In this document: one piece after another, positions 9,313 through 18,727 of the stretch
Position numbering within the stretch: the stretch's first letter is position 1
How the letters are laid out: each line of letters starts with the position of its first letter
From: Methylotenera oryzisoli
GTDB taxonomy: Bacteria > Pseudomonadota > Gammaproteobacteria > Burkholderiales > Methylophilaceae
Direction: 5' to 3'
Length of the DNA stretch: 49,606 nucleotides
Assembly (NCBI GenBank): GCA_945878695.1
Contig: CAMDXI010000008.1
Location: forward strand, 1 to 49,606
The notes under the pieces: model-generated
Databases searched by the model: none
Told to the model about the DNA's origin: nothing
Seen by the model: only the letters and a program-made list of their open reading frames with translations
Translations under genes and position numbers: made by a program

Positions 9313-10370
9313 TCGTTTTCCGAGCCGACCGCATCTGCATGCAATGCCAGCGCTTGTTTTAACAGTAAATGTTCGATTTCCATTTGCTGTGTGATTCTAT
9401 CCAGCACGCCACTGCGAGATTCTTCAAGCGCGGTGTGGATGGCATTTAAGAAAGCTTTGGTGTCAGCCCCACCATGGCTTTTTACCACTATACCGCGCAA
9501 GCCTAATAGGCTGGCGCCATTGTAATTGCGTGGGTCCATACGTTTCTTGAAGGCTTTTAATACTGGGGCGGCGGCCAAGCCCGCTATCTTGGTTAGCCAG
9601 TTGCGTTTAAATTCTTGGCTTAGGAAGCGCCCTATCATTTGAATCAAGCCTTCAGCAGCCTTAAGTGTGACGTTGCCAACAAAGCCGTCGCAAACCACGA
9701 TATCGGTTGTGCCCTTGAAAATATCGTTGCCTTCTATGTTGCCATAAAAATTCAAATGACTGGCTTTCAACAACTCACCGGTTTTTTTAACCACTTCATT
9801 GCCTTTGATGTCTTCGGTACCAATATTGAGCAGGCCCACGGTAGGATGTTCACGGTTTTCAACGCAACTTACTAACATGCTGCCCATAACGGCAAATTGC
9901 AGTAACTGCTCAGCAGTGCAATCGGCATTGGCGCCTAAATCGAGTATGTAAATTTTGCCTTTTTGGCATGGAAATACGCCGGCAATGGCCGGCCTATCTA
10001 TGCCTGGTAGGGTTTTTAGCACGAAGCGCGCGGTGGCCATGAGTGCGCCTGTATTGCCAGCGCTAACGCAAGCGGAAGCCACGCCGTCTTTGACCAAATC
10101 AATGGCCACACGCATGGAAGAATCTTTTTTATTTTTAAGGGCGCTTTGAGGTTGCTCGTCCATGCCAACTAGCTCACTGGCATGATGGATGCTAAGCCTA
10201 GCAACATTGGTTTGCTGCAAATTATTGAGTTCGGCTTCAATGGCGCTGCTTAAGCCCACCAGAATAATATGCAATTCTTGGTTGAGTTCGAGTGCTTTTA
10301 GTGCCGCAGGAATGATCACCTTAGGCCCATGGTCACCACCCATTGCATCAATTGCTACAGTAATTTGCAT
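9309..10370 (-). CDS. plsX: Phosphate acyltransferase PlsX
   Basis: A 353-residue peripheral membrane enzyme that makes acyl-phosphate from acyl-ACP, the acyl donor for PlsY in phospholipid synthesis. The N-terminal [12 protein letters not shown]-type motif (here [14 protein letters not shown], 5-18) and VCDGFVGNV are family hallmarks. It lies between rpmF and fabH. A hairpin in the rpmF-plsX gap probably lowers read-through from the abundant ribosomal message. Confidence 0.97.
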   Translation of the reverse strand: MQITVAIDAMGGDHGPKVIIPAALKALELNQELHIILVGLSSAIEAELNNLQQTNVARLSIHHASELVGMDEQPQSALKNKKDSSMRVAIDLVKDGVASACVSAGNTGALMATARFVLKTLPGIDRPAIAGVFPCQKGKIYILDLGANADCTAEQLLQFAVMGSMLVSCVENREHPTVGLLNIGTEDIKGNEVVKKTGELLKASHLNFYGNIEGNDIFKGTTDIVVCDGFVGNVTLKAAEGLIQMIGRFLSQEFKRNWLTKIAGLAAAPVLKAFKKRMDPRNYNGASLLGLRGIVVKSHGGADTKAFLNAIHTALEESRSGVLDRITQQMEIEHLLLKQALALHADAVGSENE

Positions 10371-10445
10371 AATTTACTCAGTTTATACTTAAGCTAAAGG
10401 CTGCTTACTATACTAAAACGACCCGGTCGCCTTTATAGGCGCCGT

Positions 10446-10479
10446 AAAAACCAACGCCGCACCAAATATGGAGCGGCGT
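10446..10479 (-). terminator. Hairpin with T-run between rpmF and plsX
   Basis: A 7-bp G/C-rich stem (10454-10460 with 10473-10479) extends inward through one T-T mismatch. It is followed on the minus strand by TTGGTTTTTAC. It is likely an attenuator, since plsX and the fab genes lie downstream. Confidence 0.55.
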
Positions 10480-10569
10480 GTGTTGATTTAATCTATTTTT
10501 TTGCAAATTTTCAAAGGTGAATCCATTAAAACGCGTTGGCACATTAACAGATCCAAACTTAAAGAAAAA

Positions 10570-10749
10570 TTATTCGCCTTTGGTCGACAATACTTTGCGG
10601 CCACGGTAGTAGCCGTTTGGGCTAATGTGATGACGAAGGTGTGCTTCACCTGTGGTTGGCTCAACCGCTAATGCTGGGTTAACCAAAAAGTCGTGTGATC
10701 TATGCATACCGCGCTTTGACGGTGATTTTTTGTTTTGCTGAACTGCCAT
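10570..10749 (-). CDS. rpmF: 50S ribosomal protein L32
   Basis: A 59-residue ribosomal protein read directly from the sequence: it starts [20 protein letters not shown] and ends [14 protein letters not shown]. The N-terminal [11 protein letters not shown] is diagnostic of L32. No zinc-type CxxC pairs are present, so this is the zinc-independent form. A GGAG ribosome site lies nine bases before the ATG. It sits between yceD and plsX, the universal yceD-rpmF-plsX order, and has its own near-consensus promoter. Confidence 0.97.
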   Translation of the reverse strand: MAVQQNKKSPSKRGMHRSHDFLVNPALAVEPTTGEAHLRHHISPNGYYRGRKVLSTKGE

Positions 10750-10859
10750 AATTTACTCCAATAAAATGATTAAAACATCATCTCAATTACATACAAATAG
10801 ATGCCTAAAATACCGCTTTGCATCGCTCATTTAAGACTGCGTTAAACTACTAGGGCGCC

Positions 10860-10888
10860 ACTATAATATAAAAGCCGACTTTTGTCAG
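10860..10888 (-). promoter_or_regulatory. Sigma-70 promoter for rpmF
   Basis: On the minus strand CTGACA, a 17-base spacer and TATAGT, each one base from consensus, lie between yceD and rpmF about 110 bases before the L32 start. This gives L32 and the fab genes a promoter independent of yceD. Confidence 0.75.
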
Positions 10889-10902
10889 CCAAAATTGCAG
10901 CG

Positions 10903-11436
10903 TTACGACTTAATTAAAGTCTTTAACACTGCGAATGGATTGGGTTTTTCACCACTTTGATTGGATAGGCTTGCGCAGGCCTGATCGTGAATAGGGGCGA
11001 TGGGCATGGCCATAATCAGCTCATCCTCTATCAAGGCCACTACGTCCATGTGTTGGCTTATAGATTGCAAGTCAATGTCATCTGGCTCATCAAGTTCCGC
11101 TAGCATTAAATCCTCTTCCGCTATGTCGCTTATCTGGTAGTCAAAAGATAAATCCAATTTAAGCGGCATTTCATTTAAGCAGCGCTGACACAAGCAGCTT
11201 AGGTTTGCCTGCAATGACAGGGACAAAAATGCCTGGCCATGACTGCCCGACTTGCCGGATAAATTAAATGCGATTGACGCGCTAGGCATATAGCTGCTTA
11301 AGGCCTTATTTGAATCTGCGGCGAGCAATGTCGAGAGTCTGCCGCAGTCGCTCAGATTCAACTCGCCGCTTATACGCTCATTTCTTTTGGCAAACGCCAG
11401 ATTATCAATAATTATCGTTTGTTTAGTCATTTTCAT
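10903..11436 (-). CDS. yceD: YceD/DUF177 family protein (23S rRNA accumulation protein)
   Basis: A 177-residue DUF177 protein, a family linked to 23S rRNA accumulation and nearly always encoded before rpmF. The CLCQRC cysteine cluster (C81, C83, C86) is the conserved CxxC-type region and may bind zinc. The middle is acidic (IAEEDLMLAELDEPDDID). A second ATG two codons in (11430) is better spaced from an AGGG ribosome site and may be the true start. It is divergent from pycA across 87 bases. The biochemical role is not certain. Confidence 0.9.
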   Translation of the reverse strand: MKMTKQTIIIDNLAFAKRNERISGELNLSDCGRLSTLLAADSNKALSSYMPSASIAFNLSGKSGSHGQAFLSLSLQANLSCLCQRCLNEMPLKLDLSFDYQISDIAEEDLMLAELDEPDDIDLQSISQHMDVVALIEDELIMAMPIAPIHDQACASLSNQSGEKPNPFAVLKTLIKS

Positions 11437-11480
11437 GCCCTAAAATTAGGCTCAAAGGGATTTAGCAATAGGGTTTCACA

Positions 11481-11489
11481 TGGTACAAT
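11481..11489 (+). promoter_or_regulatory. Candidate extended -10 promoter for pycAB
   Basis: TGG-TACAAT lies about 35 bases before the pycA GTG, in the divergent yceD-pycA gap. The -35 is weak. The TGn extension would compensate. Confidence 0.5.
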
Positions 11490-11523
11490 CACTTGGTTTG
11501 AGTGAAAAATTAAGGCATTTAAC

Positions 11524-12942
11524 GTGTTCAAAAAAATTCTTGTAGCCAATCGCGGTGAAATTGCAGTGCGTATTGTACGCGCATGCTCAGAAATGGGCAT
11601 CAAATCCGTTGCAATTTATGCCGATGCAGACCGTCAAGCCTTGCATGTAAAAAAAGCCGATGAAGCCTACAATATTGGCGCAGATCCTGTTGCCGGTTAT
11701 TTGAATGCGCACAACATTGTTAACTTGGCCGTGGCTTCGGGTTGCGACGCTTTGCATCCAGGCTATGGGTTTCTGTCGGAAAACCCAGAGCTAGCGGAAA
11801 TCTGTGAACGCCGCGGCGTTAAATTTATCGGTCCCAGTGCAGATGTAATCAGGCAAATGGGCGATAAAATTCAGGCGCGCAATGCCATGACAGGCGCCGG
11901 TATTCCTTGCACGCCAGGCAGTGATGGCAACTTGGAAAACCTAGAAGAAGCCGTTGCCTTGGCGGCAAAAATTGGTTACCCGGTCATGCTAAAAGCCACA
12001 AACGGCGGCGGCGGTCGCGGCATAAGGCGTTGCGACAGTGAGAAGGAATTGTTAAGCAATTACGATCGCGTCATTTCCGAAGCCAGCAAGGCGTTTGGCA
12101 AGCCCGAAGTATTTTTAGAAAAATGCGTGGTAACGCCGCGGCACATTGAAGTGCAAATTCTTGCCGATTCAGAGGGCAATGTGATCCATCTGTTTGAACG
12201 TGATTGCTCTATCCAACGTCGCAATCAGAAACTCATCGAGATAGCCCCATCGCCTCAACTAAGCCAGGCACAGCGTGATTACATAGGCGGCCTGGCAGTC
12301 AAGGCGGCTAAAGCCGTTGGTTATGAAAACGCCGGTACCGTGGAATTTTTACTGGATTCAGACAACACCTTCTACTTCATGGAAATGAACACCCGCTTGC
12401 AAGTCGAGCACACGGTGACAGAGACCATCACTGGCATCGATATCGTCCAAGAGCAAATTCGTGTGGCCTTTGGTTTACCCTTGCAATACGCGCAAAAAGA
12501 AGTGCAGTTTAGGGGGTACGCCATGGAATTTCGCATTAATGCCGAAGACCCTAAAAACGACTTTTTGCCCAGTTTTGGTAAAATCACCCGCTACTACGCA
12601 CCGGGGGGGCCAGGCGTACGCATGGATGCGGCCATATACAGCGGTTATGTTATTCCACCGTATTACGATTCCATGTGCGCCAAATTAACCGTTTGGGCGT
12701 TGGATTGGGATAGTGTTATAGAACGCGGTCGCCGCGCCTTGGATGACATGTTGATCTATGGGGTTAAAACCACCATACCTTATTATCAAGAAATCTTGAA
12801 ACACGATGATTTCAAGAACGCGACATTTAATACCAGCTTTGTTGAGTCGCATCCGGAACTAACCCATTATGCCAATAAGATCCCTCCGGAAATGATCGCG
12901 GTAGCCATATCTGCAGCCATCGCGGCGCACGAAGGCATCTAA
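11524..12942 (+). CDS. pycA: Pyruvate carboxylase subunit A (biotin carboxylase)
   Basis: A 472-residue ATP-grasp biotin carboxylase that carboxylates the biotin on PycB using bicarbonate and ATP. Visible are KILVANRGEIAVRI (4-17), the glycine loop GGGGRGIR (161-168), the RNQKLIEIAPS segment and the catalytic EMNTRLQVEHTVTE (287-300). The start is GTG, preceded by AAGG at suitable spacing. pycB follows after 47 bases. The gene could be mistaken for accC, but accB is absent and the partner is a carboxyltransferase-biotin protein. As in the two-subunit enzyme of Pseudomonas, the product should refill oxaloacetate. Confidence 0.92.
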   Translation: MFKKILVANRGEIAVRIVRACSEMGIKSVAIYADADRQALHVKKADEAYNIGADPVAGYLNAHNIVNLAVASGCDALHPGYGFLSENPELAEICERRGVKFIGPSADVIRQMGDKIQARNAMTGAGIPCTPGSDGNLENLEEAVALAAKIGYPVMLKATNGGGGRGIRRCDSEKELLSNYDRVISEASKAFGKPEVFLEKCVVTPRHIEVQILADSEGNVIHLFERDCSIQRRNQKLIEIAPSPQLSQAQRDYIGGLAVKAAKAVGYENAGTVEFLLDSDNTFYFMEMNTRLQVEHTVTETITGIDIVQEQIRVAFGLPLQYAQKEVQFRGYAMEFRINAEDPKNDFLPSFGKITRYYAPGGPGVRMDAAIYSGYVIPPYYDSMCAKLTVWALDWDSVIERGRRALDDMLIYGVKTTIPYYQEILKHDDFKNATFNTSFVESHPELTHYANKIPPEMIAVAISAAIAAHEGI

Positions 12943-12989
12943 CAGTTAATACGCATTAGAATACAAATTAAATAATAAAGAGTTAAATT

Positions 12990-14849
12990 ATGGTTAAAAC
13001 AACGCAAACATCGAAAGTACACGTTACCGAATTGGTTCTTCGTGATGGGCATCAGTGCCATATTGCAACGCGTATGCGTACCGAAGACATGTTGCCTATT
13101 TGTAGCAAACTTGATGCCATAGGCTTTTGGTCGCTAGAGGCTTGGGGCGGCGCTACCTTTGATGCTTGCGTACGCTATTTAAAAGAAGACCCGTGGGAGC
13201 GCTTGAAATCATTGCGTAAGGCTCTACCCAACTCCCGCATACAAATGCTATTACGCGGTCAAAATTTACTTGGCTACCGCCATTACTCAGACGATGTGGT
13301 GCAAGCTTTTGTAAAAAAATCCGCCGACAACGGCGTGGATGTATTCCGTATTTTTGATGCCATGAACGACACACGCAATCTAAGAGTGTCGATTGATGCA
13401 GTGAAAAAAGCCGGTAAACATGCAGAAGGCACCATTAGTTACACCACTAGCCCTGTTCACGACGTGGCGCACTTTGTCGGCATAGCCAAAGAACTTGAAG
13501 CCATGGGCTCAAACACCATCGCTATCAAAGACATGGCCGGTTTACTCACACCACAAGCCACCGTGGATTTAGTTAAAGCCATGCGCTCAGCGGTCAGCCT
13601 TCCTATTCATATACACAGCCATGCCACCAGTGGCCTAGCCAGCATGAATCTGTTGCGCGCATTAGAAAATGGTGCCGTCATGATAGACACCTGCAGCGCC
13701 GCTTTTTCTGAAGGTGCCAGCCACCCAACCACAGAAAGCATGATAGCGGCATTGCAAGGAACCGAATTTGATACCGGCTTAAACATTGCTGCAGTGCAGG
13801 AAGTCAGTGCCTATTTCCGCGAAGTGCGCAAAAAATATTGGCAATTTGAAAGCGAATTCTCTGGCGTGGATACCAGGGTGTTAATTAATCAGGTGCCAGG
13901 TGGGATGATTTCCAATCTAAGTAACCAGCTAAAGGAACAAGGCGCGCTTGATCGCATGGACGAAGTCCTGGCTGAAATTCCTTTGGTACGCAAAGACTTA
14001 GGTTACATTCCCTTGGTGACCCCTACTTCACAAATTGTTGGCACCCAAGCCGTGCTCAACGTTATGACCGGTAAACGCTACAAATCAATCACCAACGAGG
14101 TGAAGAACTATTTCCTAGGCCAATACGGTAAAGCACCCAGCCCTGTTAATGAAGCGGTTAAAAAATTAGCCATCGGTGATGGCGTTGCTATCACTTGTCG
14201 TCCGGCTGATTTACTGTCGCCAGAAATGCCTAAATTAAGCAGTGAAGCGGAGCGTTTCGCCCAATCCGAAGAAGACGTGTTGACCTACGCCATGTTCCCG
14301 GATATTGGCAAAACCTACTTGCAAGAACGCAATGCCGACTCTCTAACGCCTGAAGTCTTGCTGGACAAGGCGGCAGTTAACGCCAGTGCCTCACGCTTCG
14401 CTCCAAGCGAATTTAAAGTGACCTTACACGGTGAAACCTTCCACATCAATTTAACTGGCAGCGGTCATGCCGGGCAAGAAAAACGCCCATTCTATGTGTC
14501 CATCGATGGCATAGCCGAAGAAGTAGTGGTTGAAACCTTAAGTGAGATAGAAGTATCCAGCGGCAGCAGCAATGGCAAAAAGAAAGCCGTTACTAGCAAA
14601 GGCGCCAGTGGTCGCCCTCGCCCATCGCATGCAGGCCATGTCACCACATCCATGCCGGGCACCATCGTTGCCGTCAAAATCAAGGTCGGTGACAAAGTCA
14701 GCGCCGGTGACGGCGTATTGGTTATTGAAGCCATGAAAATGGAAAATGAAATTCAAGCAGCTAGCTCAGGCATTGTCGTGGCAGTGCACGTGGTTAAGGG
14801 TGATGCGGTCACCCCTGACGAGTCCTTACTTGAAATTCAACCGGAATAA
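12990..14849 (+). CDS. pycB: Pyruvate carboxylase subunit B (carboxyltransferase and biotin carrier)
   Basis: A 619-residue subunit that moves CO2 from biotin to pyruvate. The N-terminal DRE-TIM barrel shows ELVLRDGHQC (14-23), IKDMAGLLTP with the carbamylated-lysine type motif, and the metal-binding HIHSHATSG. A charged Ser/Gly/Lys linker near 530-555 leads to a biotinyl domain with VIEAMKMENE, where K583 carries biotin. Oxaloacetate decarboxylase alpha has the same architecture, but the membrane beta and gamma subunits are missing here and the partner is a biotin carboxylase, so carboxylase is favoured. A strong terminator follows. Confidence 0.92.
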   Translation: MVKTTQTSKVHVTELVLRDGHQCHIATRMRTEDMLPICSKLDAIGFWSLEAWGGATFDACVRYLKEDPWERLKSLRKALPNSRIQMLLRGQNLLGYRHYSDDVVQAFVKKSADNGVDVFRIFDAMNDTRNLRVSIDAVKKAGKHAEGTISYTTSPVHDVAHFVGIAKELEAMGSNTIAIKDMAGLLTPQATVDLVKAMRSAVSLPIHIHSHATSGLASMNLLRALENGAVMIDTCSAAFSEGASHPTTESMIAALQGTEFDTGLNIAAVQEVSAYFREVRKKYWQFESEFSGVDTRVLINQVPGGMISNLSNQLKEQGALDRMDEVLAEIPLVRKDLGYIPLVTPTSQIVGTQAVLNVMTGKRYKSITNEVKNYFLGQYGKAPSPVNEAVKKLAIGDGVAITCRPADLLSPEMPKLSSEAERFAQSEEDVLTYAMFPDIGKTYLQERNADSLTPEVLLDKAAVNASASRFAPSEFKVTLHGETFHINLTGSGHAGQEKRPFYVSIDGIAEEVVVETLSEIEVSSGSSNGKKKAVTSKGASGRPRPSHAGHVTTSMPGTIVAVKIKVGDKVSAGDGVLVIEAMKMENEIQAASSGIVVAVHVVKGDAVTPDESLLEIQPE

Positions 14850-14861
14850 GGCAGTGTAAAG

Positions 14862-14897
14862 AACAGGTCGGTCACAACTTGGCTGGCCTGTTTTTTT
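14862..14897 (+). terminator. Rho-independent terminator after pycB
   Basis: An 11-bp stem including three G-T pairs (left arm from 14864, right arm ending at 14890) with a short loop is followed by seven T. It lies 14 bases after pycB and only nine bases before the maf ATG. Confidence 0.85.
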
Positions 14898-14906
14898 AAA
14901 TCGCTT

Positions 14907-15488
14907 ATGAGCGCACCACTGATATTAGCTTCCTCCTCCATCTACAGACGCGAACTCCTCACGCGCTTGCAATTGCCGTTTGTGTGCTTGTCACCGGAAA
15001 TAGATGAAAGCCCTTTAGATCAAGAGCGTCCAGAGGCCACCGCCTTACGTTTAGCGCAACTAAAAGCCAAGAAAGTCGCCTTGCAAGAACCGAACGCCTT
15101 AATCATAGGTTGCGATCAAGTGGCCATGCTAGATGGGGTGCAAATGGGCAAGCCCATGACCCATGCTAACGCAAGCAAACAATTGCGAACAATGCGTGGT
15201 AGAGAAGTGATTTTCCATAGTGCGCTGTGTTTGTACAATGCAAAAACACAAGCCATGCAAGCCACCGTGGTGCCTTACACCGTGCAATTTAGAAATTTAA
15301 GTGACACGCAAATTGAAAGCTACCTTAATAAAGAACAGCCCTACCATTGCGCTGGCAGCGCCAAGTCTGAGGGCTTGGGCATCGCCATCATAGAAAAAAT
15401 GCAGGGGGACGATCCGAATGCATTAATTGGCCTTCCTCTGATAGCGTTGGTTAACATGCTGGCTAACGAAAACGTATCGGTGCTTTAG
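14907..15488 (+). CDS. Maf-family nucleoside triphosphate pyrophosphatase
   Basis: A 193-residue Maf/HAM1-like house-cleaning pyrophosphatase of the YceF type (7-methyl-GTP in E. coli). The [19 protein letters not shown] motif (7-25) and the catalytic-base region IIGCDQVA are clear, along with [12 protein letters not shown] and [11 protein letters not shown]. In related genomes maf sits directly across from yceD; here pycAB lies between. The ATG has no Shine-Dalgarno and is only nine bases beyond the pycB terminator. The RsmI-like gene follows after 14 bases. Exact nucleotide preference is inferred from the YceF-like N-terminus. Confidence 0.92.
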   Translation: MSAPLILASSSIYRRELLTRLQLPFVCLSPEIDESPLDQERPEATALRLAQLKAKKVALQEPNALIIGCDQVAMLDGVQMGKPMTHANASKQLRTMRGREVIFHSALCLYNAKTQAMQATVVPYTVQFRNLSDTQIESYLNKEQPYHCAGSAKSEGLGIAIIEKMQGDDPNALIGLPLIALVNMLANENVSVL

Positions 15489-15502
15489 TTAGCGCGCTAT
15501 CG

Positions 15503-16219
15503 ATGAAACCTGCATTGGGCACCCTCTATTTAATTCCAGTCACGCTTGGTGATGGCATGGTGCAGCATGTTATACCTGAATACGTATTGAATGTGGCCCG
15601 CAACCTAGAGACCTTTGTGGTGGAAAGTGAAAAATCCGCCAGGCATTTCTTAAGCAACATTAAAACCTTAAAGCCAGTGCGAGAGCTAAATTTACATTTA
15701 CTCAACGAGCACACGGACATGAAAGTCTTGCCGGATTTGTTAGCACCCCTGCTGGCGGGTCAAAATGTTGGTTTAATGAGTGATGCGGGTTGCCCGGCGG
15801 TGGCCGATCCAGGCGCCCAATTGGTGCAATTAGCGCATAAAAAAGGCATCAAGGTTGTGCCCATGGTGGGACCCAGTTCCATATTATTGAGTTTGATGGC
15901 GTCAGGTTTGAACGGGCAGCAGTTTGCTTTCCTAGGCTATTTGCCGGTGGAAAAATTACAACGCAATCAAAAATTAAAAGAAATTGAAAAGCGCTCTGCA
16001 AGCCATAAGGAAACGCAGCTCTTTATAGAAACCCCGTATCGAAATCAGGCCATGTTGGATGCCATATTGCAAACATGCCATGCGCAAACCCAATTGTGCA
16101 TCGCCTGCGATGTCAGTCTGGCCAGTGAAATGATAGCCACAAAAAGCATAGCCAGTTGGAAAACCTCGCCCCCTATCGATATACACAAACGCCCGTGCTT
16201 ATTTCTAATGCTAGCTTGA
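15503..16219 (+). CDS. RsmI-like SAM-dependent methyltransferase
   Basis: A 238-residue tetrapyrrole-methylase-fold protein related to RsmI (16S rRNA C1402 2'-O-methyltransferase) but of the shorter paralogue type common in betaproteobacteria. Conserved segments are [12 protein letters not shown] near the N-terminus, the SAM-loop [12 protein letters not shown] (about 93-104), [19 protein letters not shown], and [12 protein letters not shown]. It follows maf by 14 bases on the plus strand and converges with rnhB, overlapping its end by nine bases. The substrate is unknown; a true RsmI would normally be longer, with an extra C-terminal domain. Confidence 0.85.
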   Translation: MKPALGTLYLIPVTLGDGMVQHVIPEYVLNVARNLETFVVESEKSARHFLSNIKTLKPVRELNLHLLNEHTDMKVLPDLLAPLLAGQNVGLMSDAGCPAVADPGAQLVQLAHKKGIKVVPMVGPSSILLSLMASGLNGQQFAFLGYLPVEKLQRNQKLKEIEKRSASHKETQLFIETPYRNQAMLDAILQTCHAQTQLCIACDVSLASEMIATKSIASWKTSPPIDIHKRPCLFLMLA

Positions 16220-16801
16220 AGCGCTAAGCTTTCTGACCGGGGCGTAACTCAATCTGTGTAGCGGCGAAACACCATGCAATGCCAGCCTTTCTAGGTGTAA
16301 AGCAGTCGGGTAGCCTTTGTGTTTGGCGAAACCGTATTGCGGGTACTGCTTATCCAATTCGTATAACTCTGCATCCCGCGCCACTTTGGCTAGGATGGAG
16401 GCGGCCGATATGGCTTGCACTTTGTTATCGCCTTGCACAATAGCAACGCATGGCAAAGTGATCCTTGGGCAGTGCGTGCCGTCCACTTGCACCAAATCCG
16501 GACGAACCGAAAACCTGGTTGACATCATTTCTATGGCGCGTTTCATGGCCAGCAAGCTGGCCTGCAGTATATTAATTTGATCGATTTCTGCCGCACTGCA
16601 ACTTGCAATGGCCCAAGCCAATGCATGCTGTTTTATCTCTAAGCTTAAGGCATCGCGTTTCTTTTCTGAAATCTTCTTGGAATCAACCAATCCCGCTATC
16701 GGTCGGTTTGGGTCCAATATAACCGCCGCCGCATACACGGAACCAGCTAAAGGCCCTCGCCCCGCTTCATCCACACCACAAATCAATTGGCTGACTAGCA
16801 T
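16211..16801 (-). CDS. rnhB: Ribonuclease HII
   Basis: A 196-residue cytosolic nuclease that cuts the RNA strand of RNA-DNA hybrids and initiates ribonucleotide excision repair. The signature [14 protein letters not shown] (9-22, catalytic D11 and E12) is complete, and [11 protein letters not shown] and ILAKVARD carry the rest of the active site. It is the last gene of the rpsB-to-lpxB block, six bases after lpxB. In E. coli dnaE follows at this point, but here the convergent methyltransferase ends instead. Confidence 0.96.
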   Translation of the reverse strand: MLVSQLICGVDEAGRGPLAGSVYAAAVILDPNRPIAGLVDSKKISEKKRDALSLEIKQHALAWAIASCSAAEIDQINILQASLLAMKRAIEMMSTRFSVRPDLVQVDGTHCPRITLPCVAIVQGDNKVQAISAASILAKVARDAELYELDKQYPQYGFAKHKGYPTALHLERLALHGVSPLHRLSYAPVRKLSASS

Positions 16802-16807
16802 GCTTAG

Positions 16808-17941
16808 CTAGGAAAAATCAGCCAGGATCATGCTGCTGGCTTTTTCCGCATTATTCTGTTTTAGACTTAAGTGTATTTTGCTGAACTCGGCTTTCATCTC
16901 TTCTATCGCGTGGGTGTCGCTCAACAGTTTGATAGCCGCTTGGGCTAACTTTTCTGGGGTGGCATCGTGTTGCAGCAATTCCGGCACAATAAATTTTCCG
17001 GCCAATACATTGGGTAAACCGACATATGGCTGCAAGAGCATGCGTTTTAATATCCACCAACTTAAGGTAGGCATGCGGTAGGTAATCACCATGGGTTTTT
17101 TTAGCAATGCAGCTTCCAAGGTGGCCGTGCCTGAAGCGACAATCACAACATCGGAGGCTTGCATGGCGTCGTGTGCGTGACCAAATAAGATCTGTATAGG
17201 CAGCGGCTCGTGCTCATGAAATAAAGCTAACTCGAAAACTTGTTTGCTTTCTCGGGTAACAAAAGGCACTAAAAATACGGCATGCGGGTAATCTGCATGC
17301 AGTATTTTTGCCGTTTGAATAAACAAGTGCGCATGTTGCTGTACTTCACTTTGTCGACTGCCTGGTAACATGGCTACCACCAAGTCAGCAGGCTTGAGTC
17401 GCAAGGTGGCGCGTGCTGCAGCCGTGTCAGGCCGCATAGGCATGGCGTCAGCTAAAGGATGACCTACGTAGCTAACCGGCACCCCTGCCTCTTGGTAAAG
17501 TGCGGATTCGAAAGGAAATAAAGTCAATAGGTGCGATACAGCACGTTTGATTTTATTTAATCGGTTTTTGCGCCAGGCCCATATAGATGGGCTGACATAA
17601 TGGATGGTTTTAATGCCCTGTTTTTTTAATTTTTTTTCTATGTGGAAATTAAAGTCTGGCGCATCGATGCCTATAAATAGGTCCACACGGTGATTTAAAA
17701 AATGCTTAATCAATTGCCGCCTGATGCGCATCAAGCCGAAGGCATGCTTAATCACTTCCAGATAGCCACGAACCGACAAGCGCTCCATAGGATATAGCGA
17801 TTGCGCGCCCTCTCGCATCATCTTAGGACCCGCAATGCCAACAAACTCAATGTCACTGCGTTTGTTTTTTAAGGCTTGCATGAGGAGGCCGCCCAGCATG
17901 TCTCCAGAAGCTTCCCCAGCCACTATGCCTATTCTCAGCAT
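16808..17941 (-). CDS. lpxB: Lipid-A-disaccharide synthase
   Basis: A 377-residue GT19 glycosyltransferase that joins UDP-diacylglucosamine to lipid X, forming the tetraacyl disaccharide of lipid A at the inner face of the inner membrane. It shows IVAGEASGDMLGG at the N-terminus, DLFIGIDAPDFNF, IWAWRKNR, and the C-terminal nucleotide-binding run LPGSRQSEVQ and ASGTATLEAALL. It follows lpxA by four bases, so the two are probably coupled, and precedes rnhB by six. Confidence 0.97.
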   Translation of the reverse strand: MLRIGIVAGEASGDMLGGLLMQALKNKRSDIEFVGIAGPKMMREGAQSLYPMERLSVRGYLEVIKHAFGLMRIRRQLIKHFLNHRVDLFIGIDAPDFNFHIEKKLKKQGIKTIHYVSPSIWAWRKNRLNKIKRAVSHLLTLFPFESALYQEAGVPVSYVGHPLADAMPMRPDTAAARATLRLKPADLVVAMLPGSRQSEVQQHAHLFIQTAKILHADYPHAVFLVPFVTRESKQVFELALFHEHEPLPIQILFGHAHDAMQASDVVIVASGTATLEAALLKKPMVITYRMPTLSWWILKRMLLQPYVGLPNVLAGKFIVPELLQHDATPEKLAQAAIKLLSDTHAIEEMKAEFSKIHLSLKQNNAEKASSMILADFS

Positions 17942-17945
17942 AAGC

Positions 17946-18722
17946 CTACCTGATGATGCCGCGCGTGGAGGCGTTTAGGAAGGCCGTGAGCAAACGAACG
18001 TCATCCCTAGTCACGCTACTGAGTTGCAGTTTTGCCTCCGCTAAACTCAAGCCTTTGCGGTATAAGGTTTTATAGGCACGTTTGATCTGCAGCAGGCTAT
18101 CTGCCGAGTAGCCCCTGCGCTTAAGGCCTTCGGTGTTAATGCCATGCGGCTTAGCATCGTAACCGGCCGCTGCCACGTAGGGAGGAATGTCTTTAAAAAC
18201 CACTGACCCCACAGCCGTAATGACGTGGGCGCCGATGTTGCAAAACTGATGCACCAAGGTAAAGCCGCCAAGAACGGCATAATCATGCACTTGCACGTGA
18301 CCGGCCAAGGAAGCGTTATTGGCTAACACCGTGTGATTGCCAACTTGGCAGTCGTGAGCGATGTGCACGTAGGCCATGATCCAGTTGTCGTTTGCAATTT
18401 CGGTGACGCCTCGGTCTTGTGCCGTTCCACGATTAATCGTACAAAATTCACGTATGGTATTGTGATCGCCAATGACTAAGCGTGTTGGCTCACCTTGGTA
18501 TTTTTTATCTTGCGGCGCCTCACCCAATGAGGCGTATTGGTAAATACGGTTGCCTATACCTATGCTGGTATCGCCATTGATAGTGACATGGCTAGCAATA
18601 ACACTGCCAGCGGCGATGCGGACCTTGGGTCCTATGATGGAGTAAGGCCCAACCTCCACACTGGAATCGAGCTCTGCAGTTGGATGGATGATGGCCGTGG
18701 CATGAATTTTTGCCGCTAGCAT
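17946..18722 (-). CDS. lpxA: UDP-N-acetylglucosamine acyltransferase
   Basis: A 258-residue left-handed beta-helix enzyme for the first step of lipid A synthesis, adding an R-3-hydroxyacyl chain from ACP. Hexapeptide repeats fill the first two thirds. The catalytic histidine is H123 in HIAHDCQVGN, and the helical C-terminal domain begins near HGINTEGLKRRGYS. It lies five bases after fabZ and four before lpxB. Acyl-chain length preference cannot be fixed by eye. Confidence 0.97.
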   Translation of the reverse strand: MLAAKIHATAIIHPTAELDSSVEVGPYSIIGPKVRIAAGSVIASHVTINGDTSIGIGNRIYQYASLGEAPQDKKYQGEPTRLVIGDHNTIREFCTINRGTAQDRGVTEIANDNWIMAYVHIAHDCQVGNHTVLANNASLAGHVQVHDYAVLGGFTLVHQFCNIGAHVITAVGSVVFKDIPPYVAAAGYDAKPHGINTEGLKRRGYSADSLLQIKRAYKTLYRKGLSLAEAKLQLSSVTRDDVRLLTAFLNASTRGIIR

Positions 18723-18727
18723 CCGGC

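Noticed and set aside
11524-14849. Na+-pumping oxaloacetate decarboxylase, or accC/accB
   Set aside because: No membrane beta or gamma subunit and no accB; the biotin carboxylase plus CT-biotin pair fits two-subunit pyruvate carboxylase.
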